Shown one piece after another: positions 48,555 through 58,666 of a stretch of 64,000 nucleotides of DNA (its first letter is position 1; the number at the start of each line of letters is the position of its first letter). The translations under genes were made by a program, and so were the position numbers. Source of the DNA: Deltaproteobacteria bacterium (lineage in GTDB: Bacteria; Myxococcota; SpSt-1050). Below the pieces are notes generated by a model. That model ran no database searches, was not told the DNA's origin, and saw nothing but the letters and a program-made list of their open reading frames with translations. Location of the stretch: the NCBI GenBank assembly GCA_026416535.1, contig JAOAFA010000098.1:1-64000 (forward strand). The letters run 5' to 3'.

Positions 48555-49935
48555 GACGTTCTACCCCATTAGGATTAACCTTTAGCAGTTCAAAATCAAG
48601 AGATCTAATTATAATTGACTTCCCTAATACTTCCTTAGATCTCTCAACATCTTCACAATTAACAAGTAACATAATTTCACCAAACGAATTTTTTAAAACT
48701 ATTGTTAAGATACCCTCTATATATTCTGCCTTAAAGTTTCCACTAAGAATTCCCATTTTCTTATAATGTATTAACTTTCTGTAAAATTCCCTAATACCTT
48801 TTATTTTTTCAGTAAATTCCATATCCCTCCGATTATCAATCCCTTTGCCTACTCTCAATCCATTTTCTTCTCCATAATATATAAGAGGAATACCTCCACA
48901 TACGAACTGCAAAATTGCCATTATCCTAAGTAGATTTGTCTCTACATCTTTATCATTTATCTCGAAATGTGTCATAATTCCATCTAAATCATGATTATTT
49001 AAAAACACTATGTAATTTTTTTCAGCCACACTATATCTTTTATTCAAATAAGAGACAAAGACCTCTGCACGCATTGCCTTTCTTAAAAAACCTGATAGAT
49101 AATCTCTAAATTCAAAATCAAATAAGAAATCAACACTGTAATCTGAGAAGATAGAAGTCCACCTTATATCCGCAGATGAGCCCCAATATTCACCAATTAA
49201 TACAATGTCAGGATTGATCTTCCTCAATTCCTCTTTAATATCTCTAACAACAACATTATCCACATGCCGCATGGCATCTATCCTCAAACCATCAAAACGT
49301 ACTCGCTTCATTAATTCTTTATATACCTTTATCAAAAAACTTCTTACATCACTCCTTTCTGTCTTAAAATCCGGCAAACCAAATAGACATTGTTTCAATT
49401 CATCATTATCAATACAGCCTCCGAATCTAATTGACCTTACCCAGAGCGTATTTCTCTCCCATATAGATTTATAACCAGCATGATTAATTACTATGTCCTG
49501 AATATATGAAATCCCTACCCTATGTAGTTCCTCTGATACTTTCGACATTATCTTAAAATCCCCAAAATGTTCCTCAATTCTATCAAAGTTTTCCGGCCAA
49601 TAGCCGTGATACCCATAGTGTTTATAGCCTTGATAATCAACATAGCTTTTAACATTGTCTAAAATTGGTGATATAATAACTGAATTGACTCCCAGCTCCT
49701 TAAGGTAACCTATTTTCTCGTATATACCCTTTAAATCCCCCCCATGATAACCATAAGGGTTGCTTTTATCAACCATATAATTATTCGTTTTATCTCCATC
49801 ATAAAATCTATCAATTAAAATTTGGTAAAAAACTGGGTGCCCACCTCTCAAGGTATGATAAAAGCCCTCCTGTCTATAATAACAGCCAATACTTGATATA
49901 AATAAACAAAAAAGAAAAATGGCTTTATTCACCAT
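48541..49935 (-). CDS. GH13 alpha-amylase family lipoprotein
   Basis: Lipobox FISSIGC; VFYQILIDRFYDGD; DIVINHAG; FDGLRIDAMRHV; LIGEYWG; FLNNHD. Confidence 0.92.
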   Translation of the reverse strand: MVNKAIFLFCLFISSIGCYYRQEGFYHTLRGGHPVFYQILIDRFYDGDKTNNYMVDKSNPYGYHGGDLKGIYEKIGYLKELGVNSVIISPILDNVKSYVDYQGYKHYGYHGYWPENFDRIEEHFGDFKIMSKVSEELHRVGISYIQDIVINHAGYKSIWERNTLWVRSIRFGGCIDNDELKQCLFGLPDFKTERSDVRSFLIKVYKELMKRVRFDGLRIDAMRHVDNVVVRDIKEELRKINPDIVLIGEYWGSSADIRWTSIFSDYSVDFLFDFEFRDYLSGFLRKAMRAEVFVSYLNKRYSVAEKNYIVFLNNHDLDGIMTHFEINDKDVETNLLRIMAILQFVCGGIPLIYYGEENGLRVGKGIDNRRDMEFTEKIKGIREFYRKLIHYKKMGILSGNFKAEYIEGILTIVLKNSFGEIMLLVNCEDVERSKEVLGKSIIIRSLDFELLKVNPNGVERLIVH

Positions 49936-50338
49936 AATCAATTAAAACTGGGTAGGAAAAAAGCAAAAAAGTCCGTTTGTTGTCGATTCTCTTCTTACAC
50001 TCAATAAGCTTTTCAAAGCGAAATTTAGAACCTACTATATTTTCGGGCAGATCACCAAAAGCCTCCCTAACTGATTCAGTCACTATCACAAAATCCTCAT
50101 TATCTAATCCAGATAAATATATCAAGAATCCATGATTTATACAATCTATCCTTCTATCTGAGATGATATCAAGAAATTTCACTTCCCCATTAAGCGGCCC
50201 CACTATCTTACCCATGTATTTATTTCTTCTTTCAAGAATCGAGTCTCCCTTATCCACACGGTATAAATAGGCAAGTAACAAAATACCGCCCAATCCAGCT
50301 ATTAATATAATGATATCTTTGAGAATGTTTTTACTCAT
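49925..50338 (-). CDS. Hypothetical membrane-anchored protein
   Basis: One N-terminal TM (IIILIAGLGGILLLAYLY); overlaps neighbours in operon-like fashion. Confidence 0.55.
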   Translation of the reverse strand: MSKNILKDIIILIAGLGGILLLAYLYRVDKGDSILERRNKYMGKIVGPLNGEVKFLDIISDRRIDCINHGFLIYLSGLDNEDFVIVTESVREAFGDLPENIVGSKFRFEKLIECKKRIDNKRTFLLFSYPVLIDYGE

Positions 50339-51237
50339 CTACAACTTAAGAGACTCTCAGTCTCAACCTGGATAGTTGTATGTTTTATATTGTATTTTTC
50401 TTTTAATAGCAACGATACGTTGCTAATGATTTTATCAGACTCAGCAAGTAAGCTCCTATCTGTTACAATATGAGCTGTAAATATGTATATCCCAGATGAG
50501 ATGCTCCAGATATGGACATCATGAATGTCTTTAATACCTTCAATATTTGTCTTAATATCAAGTATTATCTCATTGATTTTTAAATCAGATGGCACAGACT
50601 CCATAAGAATATCGGTAGCACTCTTAACAAGCTTTATTGCATTAAACAAAATAACACCGCCTATTACTACGCTTAATATAGAATCTATAAACATAATGCC
50701 TGTAAAAATAATCAATATAGCTCCAATCACTACTCCAAAGGAAAAGATCGTATCTCCAACAATGTGAAATAGCGCAGCCCTCACATTTAAATTTGAGATA
50801 TAGTTCCTTAGGAGTAATAAGCCTATAATATTCGCAATCAAACCTACACTAGATATTACAAACATCATCACTCCATCAATCTGTACAGGGTCATTATACC
50901 TCTTGATTGCACTATAAATTATGTAAAGCGATAGTAATATTAAAAAGCCGCTATTTATTAGAGATGCTAAAATCTCTGCTCTAAAATAACCATAAGTCTT
51001 ATTAGAATCCGCTTTTTGTCCTGAGATAAGAAAAGCAAAATAACATATAAATAAGGTAGCAGAATCTGTAAGCATATGCCCAGCATCTGCAATAAGCGCA
51101 TTACTCTTGGCAATTATACCTCCTATAAATTCAATAAAACATATTGAAATTGTCAAAATAATCGTCCAAAATATCCTTTTTTGTCCCCTCTTATTCCCTG
51201 AAATCTCATCTTCAATTATGTAACACCTATACTTCAT
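50335..51237 (-). CDS. Cation diffusion facilitator (CzcD/ZitB-like) transporter
   Basis: NALIADAGHMLTDSATL and ALFHIVGDTIFSFGVV metal-site motifs; six TM segments; C-terminal DVHIWSISSG. Confidence 0.92.
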   Translation of the reverse strand: MKYRCYIIEDEISGNKRGQKRIFWTIILTISICFIEFIGGIIAKSNALIADAGHMLTDSATLFICYFAFLISGQKADSNKTYGYFRAEILASLINSGFLILLSLYIIYSAIKRYNDPVQIDGVMMFVISSVGLIANIIGLLLLRNYISNLNVRAALFHIVGDTIFSFGVVIGAILIIFTGIMFIDSILSVVIGGVILFNAIKLVKSATDILMESVPSDLKINEIILDIKTNIEGIKDIHDVHIWSISSGIYIFTAHIVTDRSLLAESDKIISNVSLLLKEKYNIKHTTIQVETESLLSCR

Positions 51238-51243
51238 TATTTA

Positions 51244-53661
51244 TTAGTTTTTCTTAAGTAATTTCTCTATTACAAAAACAGCCTCTATGGCATCTTTACC
51301 GTAATATGCCCCAATTTCTTTAGCAAATGAATCAGTTATTACTGCTCCTCCCACTACAACTGGTATATCTAATCCTACGTCATTCAAGAGTTCAATTACA
51401 TCTCTCATCTTCCACATTGTAGTCGTCATCAGTGCTGACAAACCTATTATATCTGCACATGCCTCCTTTGCAGACTCGACAATTTTTCTAGCATTGACAT
51501 TTTTACCTAAATCTATTACTTCAAAACCGTAATTTCTTAATACAGCTGACACGAGGTTTTTACCCAGGTCATGCATATCCCCCTCTACGGTAGCAATCAC
51601 TATCCTACCTCGTTTCTCAACATGTTCACCCTTTGCACTCTCCACTATTTTATTGAATGCTGATTGCGCCGCCTCAGCCGATAACATAACTTGTGGAAGA
51701 TATATCTGGTTCAACCTGAACTTGTCTCCGATCTCCTTCATCGTTTTCACTATCTCATCCAGGAGAACTTTAGGATCATTCTTATCTAATAATTTTTCTG
51801 TTACTTTTACAGCATCATCTTTATCACCCAATACTATAGCATTTGAAAGCCTTAAAAGGGGGGGTATTTCAGACTCAAGTGCAGATGCATCACTAGGTGT
51901 GCTTTTAACCTTTAAACTTATATATCTTGCAAAATTCTTATCATATCCCAATAATGAAGATGTTGCATATAAAGTCGCCATCACATTTTTATCAAGTGGA
52001 TCAATAATCGCAGCTCTAAGTCCAGCATATAGAGCAAGTGACAAAAAGGCTGAATTAACATAACTTCTCTTCGGAAGCCCGTAGCTTATATTACTTATTC
52101 CAAGAACTGTAAAACGACCTTTCATTTTAAACTCTCTTATAGCATACAATGTCTCCTCCATTTGTTCCAAAGAAGTAGCGGCAGATAATGTTAGAAAATC
52201 AAAAAGTATATCCTCTGTTTTAAAACCACATAAAGTGGCCCTCTCTAAAATTCTCTCAGCGATCTTTATTCTGTCTTTAGCCGTCTTTGGTATTCCATTT
52301 TCACTAATGGTTAAAACAACTAATGCTGCCCCATGTCTTTTTGCAAGTCTTAATCTAAATTCTAAGGAAGAATCATCTTTTATAGAGTTGACAAGTGCTC
52401 TACCTGAGACATACTTCAACGATTCCTGCAAAGCCAAGTCATCTACCGTATCAACAGATATTGGAACATCTAACTGTTCTAAAATTTTCCTTATTATACT
52501 CGGTAATACTTCACCCTCTTTGGCAACAGTACTCCCCGCGTTTACATCAATTACATCAGCACCTGCAGTTATTTGTTCCCTAGCCTCGTTTATAAATGAG
52601 GTATAATCTCCTCTCTTTAGCCCTTCAATTAAATGTTTCTTGTTTGTTGGATTTATTCTTTCACCAATTATTGCCGGGAAGGAACTTGGAGATATACTTA
52701 CTAAAGAACCCCTCGAAGCAAGCACAAGTTTGGGCTTATATGTTGTGTTACTAAATGGTATGGATTTTATTTTATCAATCTTGTCTTTTATTGCCAAAAT
52801 ATGTTCTGACGAGCTCCCACAGCATGCCCCAATCACTCTAACTCCACTATTAATAAGATTATTGACCTCAGACGCCATATCAGATGGGGTCTCATGATAA
52901 CAAACCATACCATTATTTATAATAGGTTTTCCTGCGTTCGGTAATGCAACTAATGGAACAGATGTAAACTCTCGCATCTCCGATATTACATTTGAAGTCC
53001 ATTTGGAACCTATCGAACAATTTACTCCTATTGCATCCACTTCGAGTTTAGATATGACCGAAGCCATTATCTGTGGTGTAGTGCCAAAAACAGTTCTCAT
53101 ATTCTCATCAAACGTCATCAAGGCCACAATAGGCTTTTTACTAACATCTCTTATAGCTATTATAGCCGTTTTCAACTCATAGAGATCAATAAAAGTCTCA
53201 AGCCAAAATATATCCACACCTTCACTCTCGTATATCTTTGCAATCTCATAATAATAGTTATATATCTCATCAAAAGTAGCACTACCAAAGGGCAACATTA
53301 GTTCTCCAGTTGGACCGATGGAGACTGCCAAATACCTCTTGTTACCTATTACTGTTCTACATATCTCAACACCTACCCTCGCAAGGTCAATTAATCTGCT
53401 CTCTAAGCCAAAATTCCTAAGTTTGGGTCTAATTGTATTGAACGTATTTGTCCTAATAATATCTGACCCCACACTAAAATAGCTTTTTATTACCCTCTTC
53501 ACTGGTTCAGGATTTTCAAGATTTAAGATATCAGGAATTGTATCAATTCTTACCCCAGCTCCAATAATGTTTGTAGCCATCGCTCCATCAGCTAGCAAAA
53601 TCCTTTCCTTTATGTCCCTCCTAAAATCCACTACTAAACCTCTTTTATGGTAAGACTTCAA
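51244..53661 (-). CDS. metH: Cobalamin-dependent methionine synthase (Hcy, pterin and B12 domains; no reactivation domain)
   Basis: LADGAMATNI; IGVNCSIGS, VIGACCGSSSEH (Zn Cys); pterin-binding IGERINPTNKK...DVIDVNAGS; B12 site VEGDMHDLGKNLV; ends at about 805 aa. A GTG start at 53631 preceded by AGAGGT is an alternative. Confidence 0.92.
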   Translation of the reverse strand: MKSYHKRGLVVDFRRDIKERILLADGAMATNIIGAGVRIDTIPDILNLENPEPVKRVIKSYFSVGSDIIRTNTFNTIRPKLRNFGLESRLIDLARVGVEICRTVIGNKRYLAVSIGPTGELMLPFGSATFDEIYNYYYEIAKIYESEGVDIFWLETFIDLYELKTAIIAIRDVSKKPIVALMTFDENMRTVFGTTPQIMASVISKLEVDAIGVNCSIGSKWTSNVISEMREFTSVPLVALPNAGKPIINNGMVCYHETPSDMASEVNNLINSGVRVIGACCGSSSEHILAIKDKIDKIKSIPFSNTTYKPKLVLASRGSLVSISPSSFPAIIGERINPTNKKHLIEGLKRGDYTSFINEAREQITAGADVIDVNAGSTVAKEGEVLPSIIRKILEQLDVPISVDTVDDLALQESLKYVSGRALVNSIKDDSSLEFRLRLAKRHGAALVVLTISENGIPKTAKDRIKIAERILERATLCGFKTEDILFDFLTLSAATSLEQMEETLYAIREFKMKGRFTVLGISNISYGLPKRSYVNSAFLSLALYAGLRAAIIDPLDKNVMATLYATSSLLGYDKNFARYISLKVKSTPSDASALESEIPPLLRLSNAIVLGDKDDAVKVTEKLLDKNDPKVLLDEIVKTMKEIGDKFRLNQIYLPQVMLSAEAAQSAFNKIVESAKGEHVEKRGRIVIATVEGDMHDLGKNLVSAVLRNYGFEVIDLGKNVNARKIVESAKEACADIIGLSALMTTTMWKMRDVIELLNDVGLDIPVVVGGAVITDSFAKEIGAYYGKDAIEAVFVIEKLLKKN

Positions 53662-54775
53662 ATAAAAACTCTATCTCATCTTCTGTTTGATAAAAATGAG
53701 GAGAGATTCTCAGATGATTGTTTCTTATTGAAACAATTATATTTTCAGCGAGTAGTTTTGAGACGAGCTCCTCGCAACTGAAATCTGGATGAGAAACAGC
53801 AATAATTCCCGCTCTCTCAGAATTACTCACGGGTCCAAAGATATGATACTTCCTTCTCTTAAGCTCTTCAAATATTATTTCAACATTTTTTGATAATAAT
53901 CTATAAATAGTATTGTTGCCAATATTTTCACGAAATTTAAGGGCTGCCCCAAGTCCAATAATACCTGCAAAGTTGGCATTATCACCTTCAAACTTTCTTG
54001 CAAAACCTTTAGATTCCATCTTGAAACCTTTTCTAGATTCCTCTTCTATGACAGACCTCCAACTAATCTCTTCATAGTTTACTTCATCTATTATATCTTT
54101 TCTAATATAAAGTATAGCAACACCCTGAGGACCAAAAAGCCATTTACTTGCAGCAGTTGACATAAAATCAACTTTAAATTTCTTTACATCTACCGGAATC
54201 GCACCCACACCTTGAATACCATCAATGTAGAAGAAGATCCCCTTTTTTCTGCACATCTCACCCACTTCCTCAACATAATTTCTAAAACCACTCCCATATT
54301 CTACAAGTGAAAGAGCTATTATCTTCGTCCTTGGATCAATAGATTTTTCAATATCCTTTGGGTCTATCCTACCATCTTTTGCACCTACGAACTTGATCTC
54401 TACACCTTTGGGAGTCATAGCCATCCAAGGGTAGATATTTGCTGGAAATTCTACATCAGCAGTTAAAATCCTTTCACCTCTTTTGAATCTTAGTCCCTTA
54501 CAAATAATAGAAATTGCTTGTGAAGTACTTTTTATAAAAGCTATCTCTTCAGGATCAGCATTTATCAGCCTCGCATACATCTCACGAGTTTTCTCTACTT
54601 GTCGAATCCACTTACGCTCATGCATATTACCATGATTCATGATATCCTCAATAAACTCTCTAATTGCCTCTACAACATCTATGGGCATGGGAGACGTACT
54701 TGCATGATTAAAAAATTTATGATGGGTGGTTATAGGAAAATGTTTTCTAATATCTGTTATATCAATCTTACTCAT
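53645..54775 (-). CDS. Class V aminotransferase / cysteine desulfurase-like PLP enzyme
   Basis: NHASTSPMP; FIKSTSQAISIICKG; YIDGIQGVGAIPVDVKKF; STAASKWLFGPQGVAILYIRKD (PLP Lys). Confidence 0.85.
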   Translation of the reverse strand: MSKIDITDIRKHFPITTHHKFFNHASTSPMPIDVVEAIREFIEDIMNHGNMHERKWIRQVEKTREMYARLINADPEEIAFIKSTSQAISIICKGLRFKRGERILTADVEFPANIYPWMAMTPKGVEIKFVGAKDGRIDPKDIEKSIDPRTKIIALSLVEYGSGFRNYVEEVGEMCRKKGIFFYIDGIQGVGAIPVDVKKFKVDFMSTAASKWLFGPQGVAILYIRKDIIDEVNYEEISWRSVIEEESRKGFKMESKGFARKFEGDNANFAGIIGLGAALKFRENIGNNTIYRLLSKNVEIIFEELKRRKYHIFGPVSNSERAGIIAVSHPDFSCEELVSKLLAENIIVSIRNNHLRISPHFYQTEDEIEFLFEVLP

Positions 54776-54856
54776 ATTATAAAAAATACTCTCTTTCCAC
54801 TATGAGCCATGTGAGATTAATAACAAATATACATTTCTTTTGCAATGGAGATCTAC

Positions 54857-56104
54857 TTAATGCTTAAACAAACGTTGCCCTGTAAAAACCATTGTTACAC
54901 CAGCCTCATTACATGCTTCTATTACCTGATAATCGTTAACAGAACCACCGGGTTGAATTACCGCTGTTATCCCCTCCTTTATCCCTACATCCACTCCGTC
55001 TCTAAAAGGGAAAAATCCATCTGAAACCATTACAGCACCTATAAGCCCCCCTTTTTTCTCCCTTACTTCTTCCTCAATTGCCCTCTTCTTGGACTCATCT
55101 TTTAAATCATAAAGTGAAATACCATACCTTTCAAAACAAATCTTATCAGCAAGTTTTGTATATGCCTTATACCTAGCAATCTCTGCAACCCCTACCCTAT
55201 CCTGTTCACCCGTGCCAATTCCCACAGTGCACTCATCCTTTACATAAATAACGGAATTAGAAGTTACCCCTGACTCCACAAACCACCCAAAAAGCATATC
55301 TCTGTACTCCCTCTCTGTTGGTTCCCTGTTGATACGATACTTCTTGCCACCAAACTCTGCTTCAGCAATCTTAAGATCATCTCTGCCTCTTATAGAAATA
55401 ATTTGAGAACGCTGAATTATAAGACTACCATCCATCAGAGATTTAAAATCAATAAAAGGAGTTACTATATACTTTTTAAGGTTATCCATGTTCCTTATTC
55501 GCATAATTCTAAGATTCTTCCTCTTAGTCAAAATATCTATAGCTCCATCTCCAAATTCTGGTGCGGCTACAACCTCCAAATATTTATCAGAAATTAATTC
55601 TGCCGCTATTTTATCTATCTCCCTATTGACTACCAACACCCCTCCAAAAGCCGCAATTCTATCACTAAAATATGCTCTTAGAAACGCATCATAGATATTA
55701 TCTGCTGACGCAACCCCACTTGGATTATTGTGTTTCATAATTGCAGCAGAAGGTTTATCAGATAGAAACTTCAATATATTAAGAGCATTATCAACATCAG
55801 TTAGGTTAATTTTACCAGGGTGTTTGCCAAATTGAATCAGCTCTGCCTCCGGAAGCAATGATAATTCGGGTCCAACATACTCGATATCTGCTATAACAAG
55901 ATTCCCATTAACAAGCCTATAAAACGCTGCCTCCTGATCTGGGTTCTCTCCATACCTAAGTCCTCTCAATTCACCCTCAACTACCCAATTAACTTTTTCA
56001 TACACCAATGTCTGCACCTTATTTTCAAACTCAAAATCTATCTTAATCCTCCTAGGGAAATTATCTCGCACAATCCTATGATACATCTCTTTAATATTTA
56101 TCAT
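54857..56104 (-). CDS. purH: AICAR formyltransferase (PurH C-terminal domain as separate gene)
   Basis: LRYGENPDQEAAFYRL; AAIMKHNNPSGVA; AFGGVLVVNREID; VVAAPEF; ATG 56104 with AAGGAGG upstream. Confidence 0.9.
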   Translation of the reverse strand: MINIKEMYHRIVRDNFPRRIKIDFEFENKVQTLVYEKVNWVVEGELRGLRYGENPDQEAAFYRLVNGNLVIADIEYVGPELSLLPEAELIQFGKHPGKINLTDVDNALNILKFLSDKPSAAIMKHNNPSGVASADNIYDAFLRAYFSDRIAAFGGVLVVNREIDKIAAELISDKYLEVVAAPEFGDGAIDILTKRKNLRIMRIRNMDNLKKYIVTPFIDFKSLMDGSLIIQRSQIISIRGRDDLKIAEAEFGGKKYRINREPTEREYRDMLFGWFVESGVTSNSVIYVKDECTVGIGTGEQDRVGVAEIARYKAYTKLADKICFERYGISLYDLKDESKKRAIEEEVREKKGGLIGAVMVSDGFFPFRDGVDVGIKEGITAVIQPGGSVNDYQVIEACNEAGVTMVFTGQRLFKH

Positions 56105-56117
56105 ATCACAACCTCCT

Positions 56118-56798
56118 TTATTTCTGATCCACAAAATTATAACACACCAGATCTTTCTCTGATTTCATTGCCAGGTACTCACTTATCCATTTATCATACT
56201 CAGCAGTTCTATAAAATGCTTTTTTCGCAAGCTCAAATCTATCTTTTAATGTTAATGCCCCATTACCCTTAATCAATTTCTGAATAATACTTTCATAATC
56301 ATTTGGATCAACTACAACCGCTACCCTTAAATAGTTCTTCGCAGCGGCTCGTATCATCGTAGGACCTCCTATATCAATATTTGCCCTTGCCTCTTCAATG
56401 GTGGAGCCATCTTTTGAAATCACCTTTTCAAAAGGATATAGATTGACAACCACCATATCAAAACGCACTGATCCGGTTCTTTTCAAATCCTCCTCATGAT
56501 ACGGATTATACCTTTCAGTCAGTATCCCCAAATATACTTTAAAATCTAATGTCTTAACTAATCCTCCTTGAGTTTCGGGCTGTTTTGTATATTCTGAAAT
56601 CTGAATAAGCCTCTTTCGGTCATCTACAATCCCCTTTAAATACTCAAATGTTCCACCTGTAGAATAAATAGTTATATCTGGAATAACATTTAAAAGTCCT
56701 CCAACAAAATCGTCTAAATTATCTTTGTTAGAAACACTTATAATCACATTCTTAATTTTCACCATATTATCAATTTCTCTCACAATATTGATACCCAT
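56118..56798 (-). CDS. purH: IMP cyclohydrolase (PurH N-terminal MGS-like domain as separate gene)
   Basis: VIISVSNKDNLDDFV; YSTGGTFEYLK; VVVNLYPFEKV; NIDIGGPTMIRAAAKNY. Confidence 0.9.
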   Translation of the reverse strand: MGINIVREIDNMVKIKNVIISVSNKDNLDDFVGGLLNVIPDITIYSTGGTFEYLKGIVDDRKRLIQISEYTKQPETQGGLVKTLDFKVYLGILTERYNPYHEEDLKRTGSVRFDMVVVNLYPFEKVISKDGSTIEEARANIDIGGPTMIRAAAKNYLRVAVVVDPNDYESIIQKLIKGNGALTLKDRFELAKKAFYRTAEYDKWISEYLAMKSEKDLVCYNFVDQK

Positions 56799-56875
56799 TA
56801 TTTAACCTCCTAGAGAAACATTAATATAAACACTATTACTCAATAATCATCAGCAATTCGAGGCACCTTAAATAT

Positions 56876-58666
56876 CTATCGCTGATTAATGGTCCGTTCA
56901 AATGTTATTTTCTCACTAAGGGCGCCATTGTATTCATCATCGGTTAGATACCCAAACATATTCATTCTGTAAAGTATATTCTGAACCCTCTCAATCCATT
57001 TATCCGGTATTTCATTTTTAATATAGTATACATAAAACCTATTTGGATTCGGAATTATAGAGGCTAAATAAGCAGCCTCAGAGGCTTTAAGCTCGGAGGG
57101 ATATTTACCAAAATAGTGTCTAGATGCGGCGGCTATCCCGAAAATATCAGGACCCCATTCAATACCATTTAAGTAAATCTCAAGTATTCTTTCTTTTGAA
57201 AGAGTAGCATCTAACTCTATAGCTAATAAAAGCTCTTTTGCCTTTCGAATAAGTGTCTTCTCTTTTGTAAGAAGCAAGTTTTTAACCAACTGCTGAGTTA
57301 TTGTCGAGCCACCTCTTAAATAAGGCCTATCACTGCCTACATTATCAATAATAGCACTTTCTATCTCTTTGAATTCAACTCCTTTATGTCCAAAAAAACC
57401 GGCATCCTCACTTACAACAATAGCTCCATAAACAGATCTAGGTATATCAACAAGACTTACATAATCTGGATTTTTTTGTCCAATTATTATCTTTCTTTTT
57501 TTTCCATTCCTACCAACGAACTCAAAAGAAAAATCTGATCTAAGATAATCAAATCTCTTTGAGATCTGTATAGGTTTTATTACCTCGCCATTTATTGATA
57601 CATTATTAATCTTCTTTACTCGATTAATATTACCAGATATCGATATCTTCACTTTAATTTCACCTTTCATATTAAAGTCTTTAAAATCCTCTCCACCGAA
57701 AAATGCTGCGATATCATTTAATTCAAATTTTTTACTTTCCAGATTTATAAAATAGTCCCCTCTAACAATCCTGCCAGATAAGACTAGATTCATCTCACTT
57801 ACATTAATATTAATTTCATCCAATCTAATCATTTCCAGGGCAACAGAAAATAAAACTTTACCATTTAGTAAAAATCTTTTTATCTCAAACGGTCTTTCAC
57901 CTATAAAAGGATGAGAAATATACATATTGCTCACACTTGCATCATTAAACTCAAATTCAATCTCATCACCTTTTTTTCTTACAGTAACATATCCGGTTAG
58001 TCTTCCGCTAATAAGACCAGAATACTTATTCAAATATCTATCTAATAAAAATGGTATGTCTACATTAATAAAGGCTATTTTTGCTGATCTTGATCCTAAA
58101 TCAATATCCTCAATTCTCATTTTGTATTTATCCTTTAATTCAACTTCAACATATTTATCTTTTAGAGAATATCTACCTACCAACTTAACTTCAAATGGAA
58201 TTTTTCTATAGACTAATTTTAATTCATGAACTTTCATTGTAATATCATAATTTCCATAAGAGTCTTTTTGATGAATTTTTTTCTCCTGCCCTTTTATCTT
58301 CTCTAAAAGCTCTAAATCAACAATGCCTCTCCCGCAATTAATAAAGAAGCTATTCTTCCTAAATATTAACTTTTTTTCAATTCCCCAGAGGTGACAATCT
58401 CTCAACTCAGCTAAACTACTATTTCTATACAACAACCGCATCTCTAAGAATTCAACACCTGAGAATAACCCTATATCTCCAAGCTTATATGAAAACGACA
58501 AATTATCAAACCTAATTCTCCTATCAATTTCACTCGCAATCTTTCTTTTGAAGGAATCCGTATTTAAATAAAGTTTTACAACAACAGAAGGTAATAAAAG
58601 AATGAAAGTTATGAGACAAAGAAGAATTATTAAAATACTAACTCTTCTATTTTTTATAAATTTCAT
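56876..58666 (-). CDS. Monofunctional GT51 peptidoglycan transglycosylase with long AsmA-like N-terminal region
   Basis: C-terminal EDAGFFGHKGVEFKEIE, GGSTITQQLVKNLLLTKEKTLIRKAKELLLAIELDATLSKERILEIYLNGIEWG; about 390-aa beta-rich N-terminal region; no transpeptidase domain. Confidence 0.88.
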   Translation of the reverse strand: MKFIKNRRVSILIILLCLITFILLLPSVVVKLYLNTDSFKRKIASEIDRRIRFDNLSFSYKLGDIGLFSGVEFLEMRLLYRNSSLAELRDCHLWGIEKKLIFRKNSFFINCGRGIVDLELLEKIKGQEKKIHQKDSYGNYDITMKVHELKLVYRKIPFEVKLVGRYSLKDKYVEVELKDKYKMRIEDIDLGSRSAKIAFINVDIPFLLDRYLNKYSGLISGRLTGYVTVRKKGDEIEFEFNDASVSNMYISHPFIGERPFEIKRFLLNGKVLFSVALEMIRLDEININVSEMNLVLSGRIVRGDYFINLESKKFELNDIAAFFGGEDFKDFNMKGEIKVKISISGNINRVKKINNVSINGEVIKPIQISKRFDYLRSDFSFEFVGRNGKKRKIIIGQKNPDYVSLVDIPRSVYGAIVVSEDAGFFGHKGVEFKEIESAIIDNVGSDRPYLRGGSTITQQLVKNLLLTKEKTLIRKAKELLLAIELDATLSKERILEIYLNGIEWGPDIFGIAAASRHYFGKYPSELKASEAAYLASIIPNPNRFYVYYIKNEIPDKWIERVQNILYRMNMFGYLTDDEYNGALSEKITFERTINQR

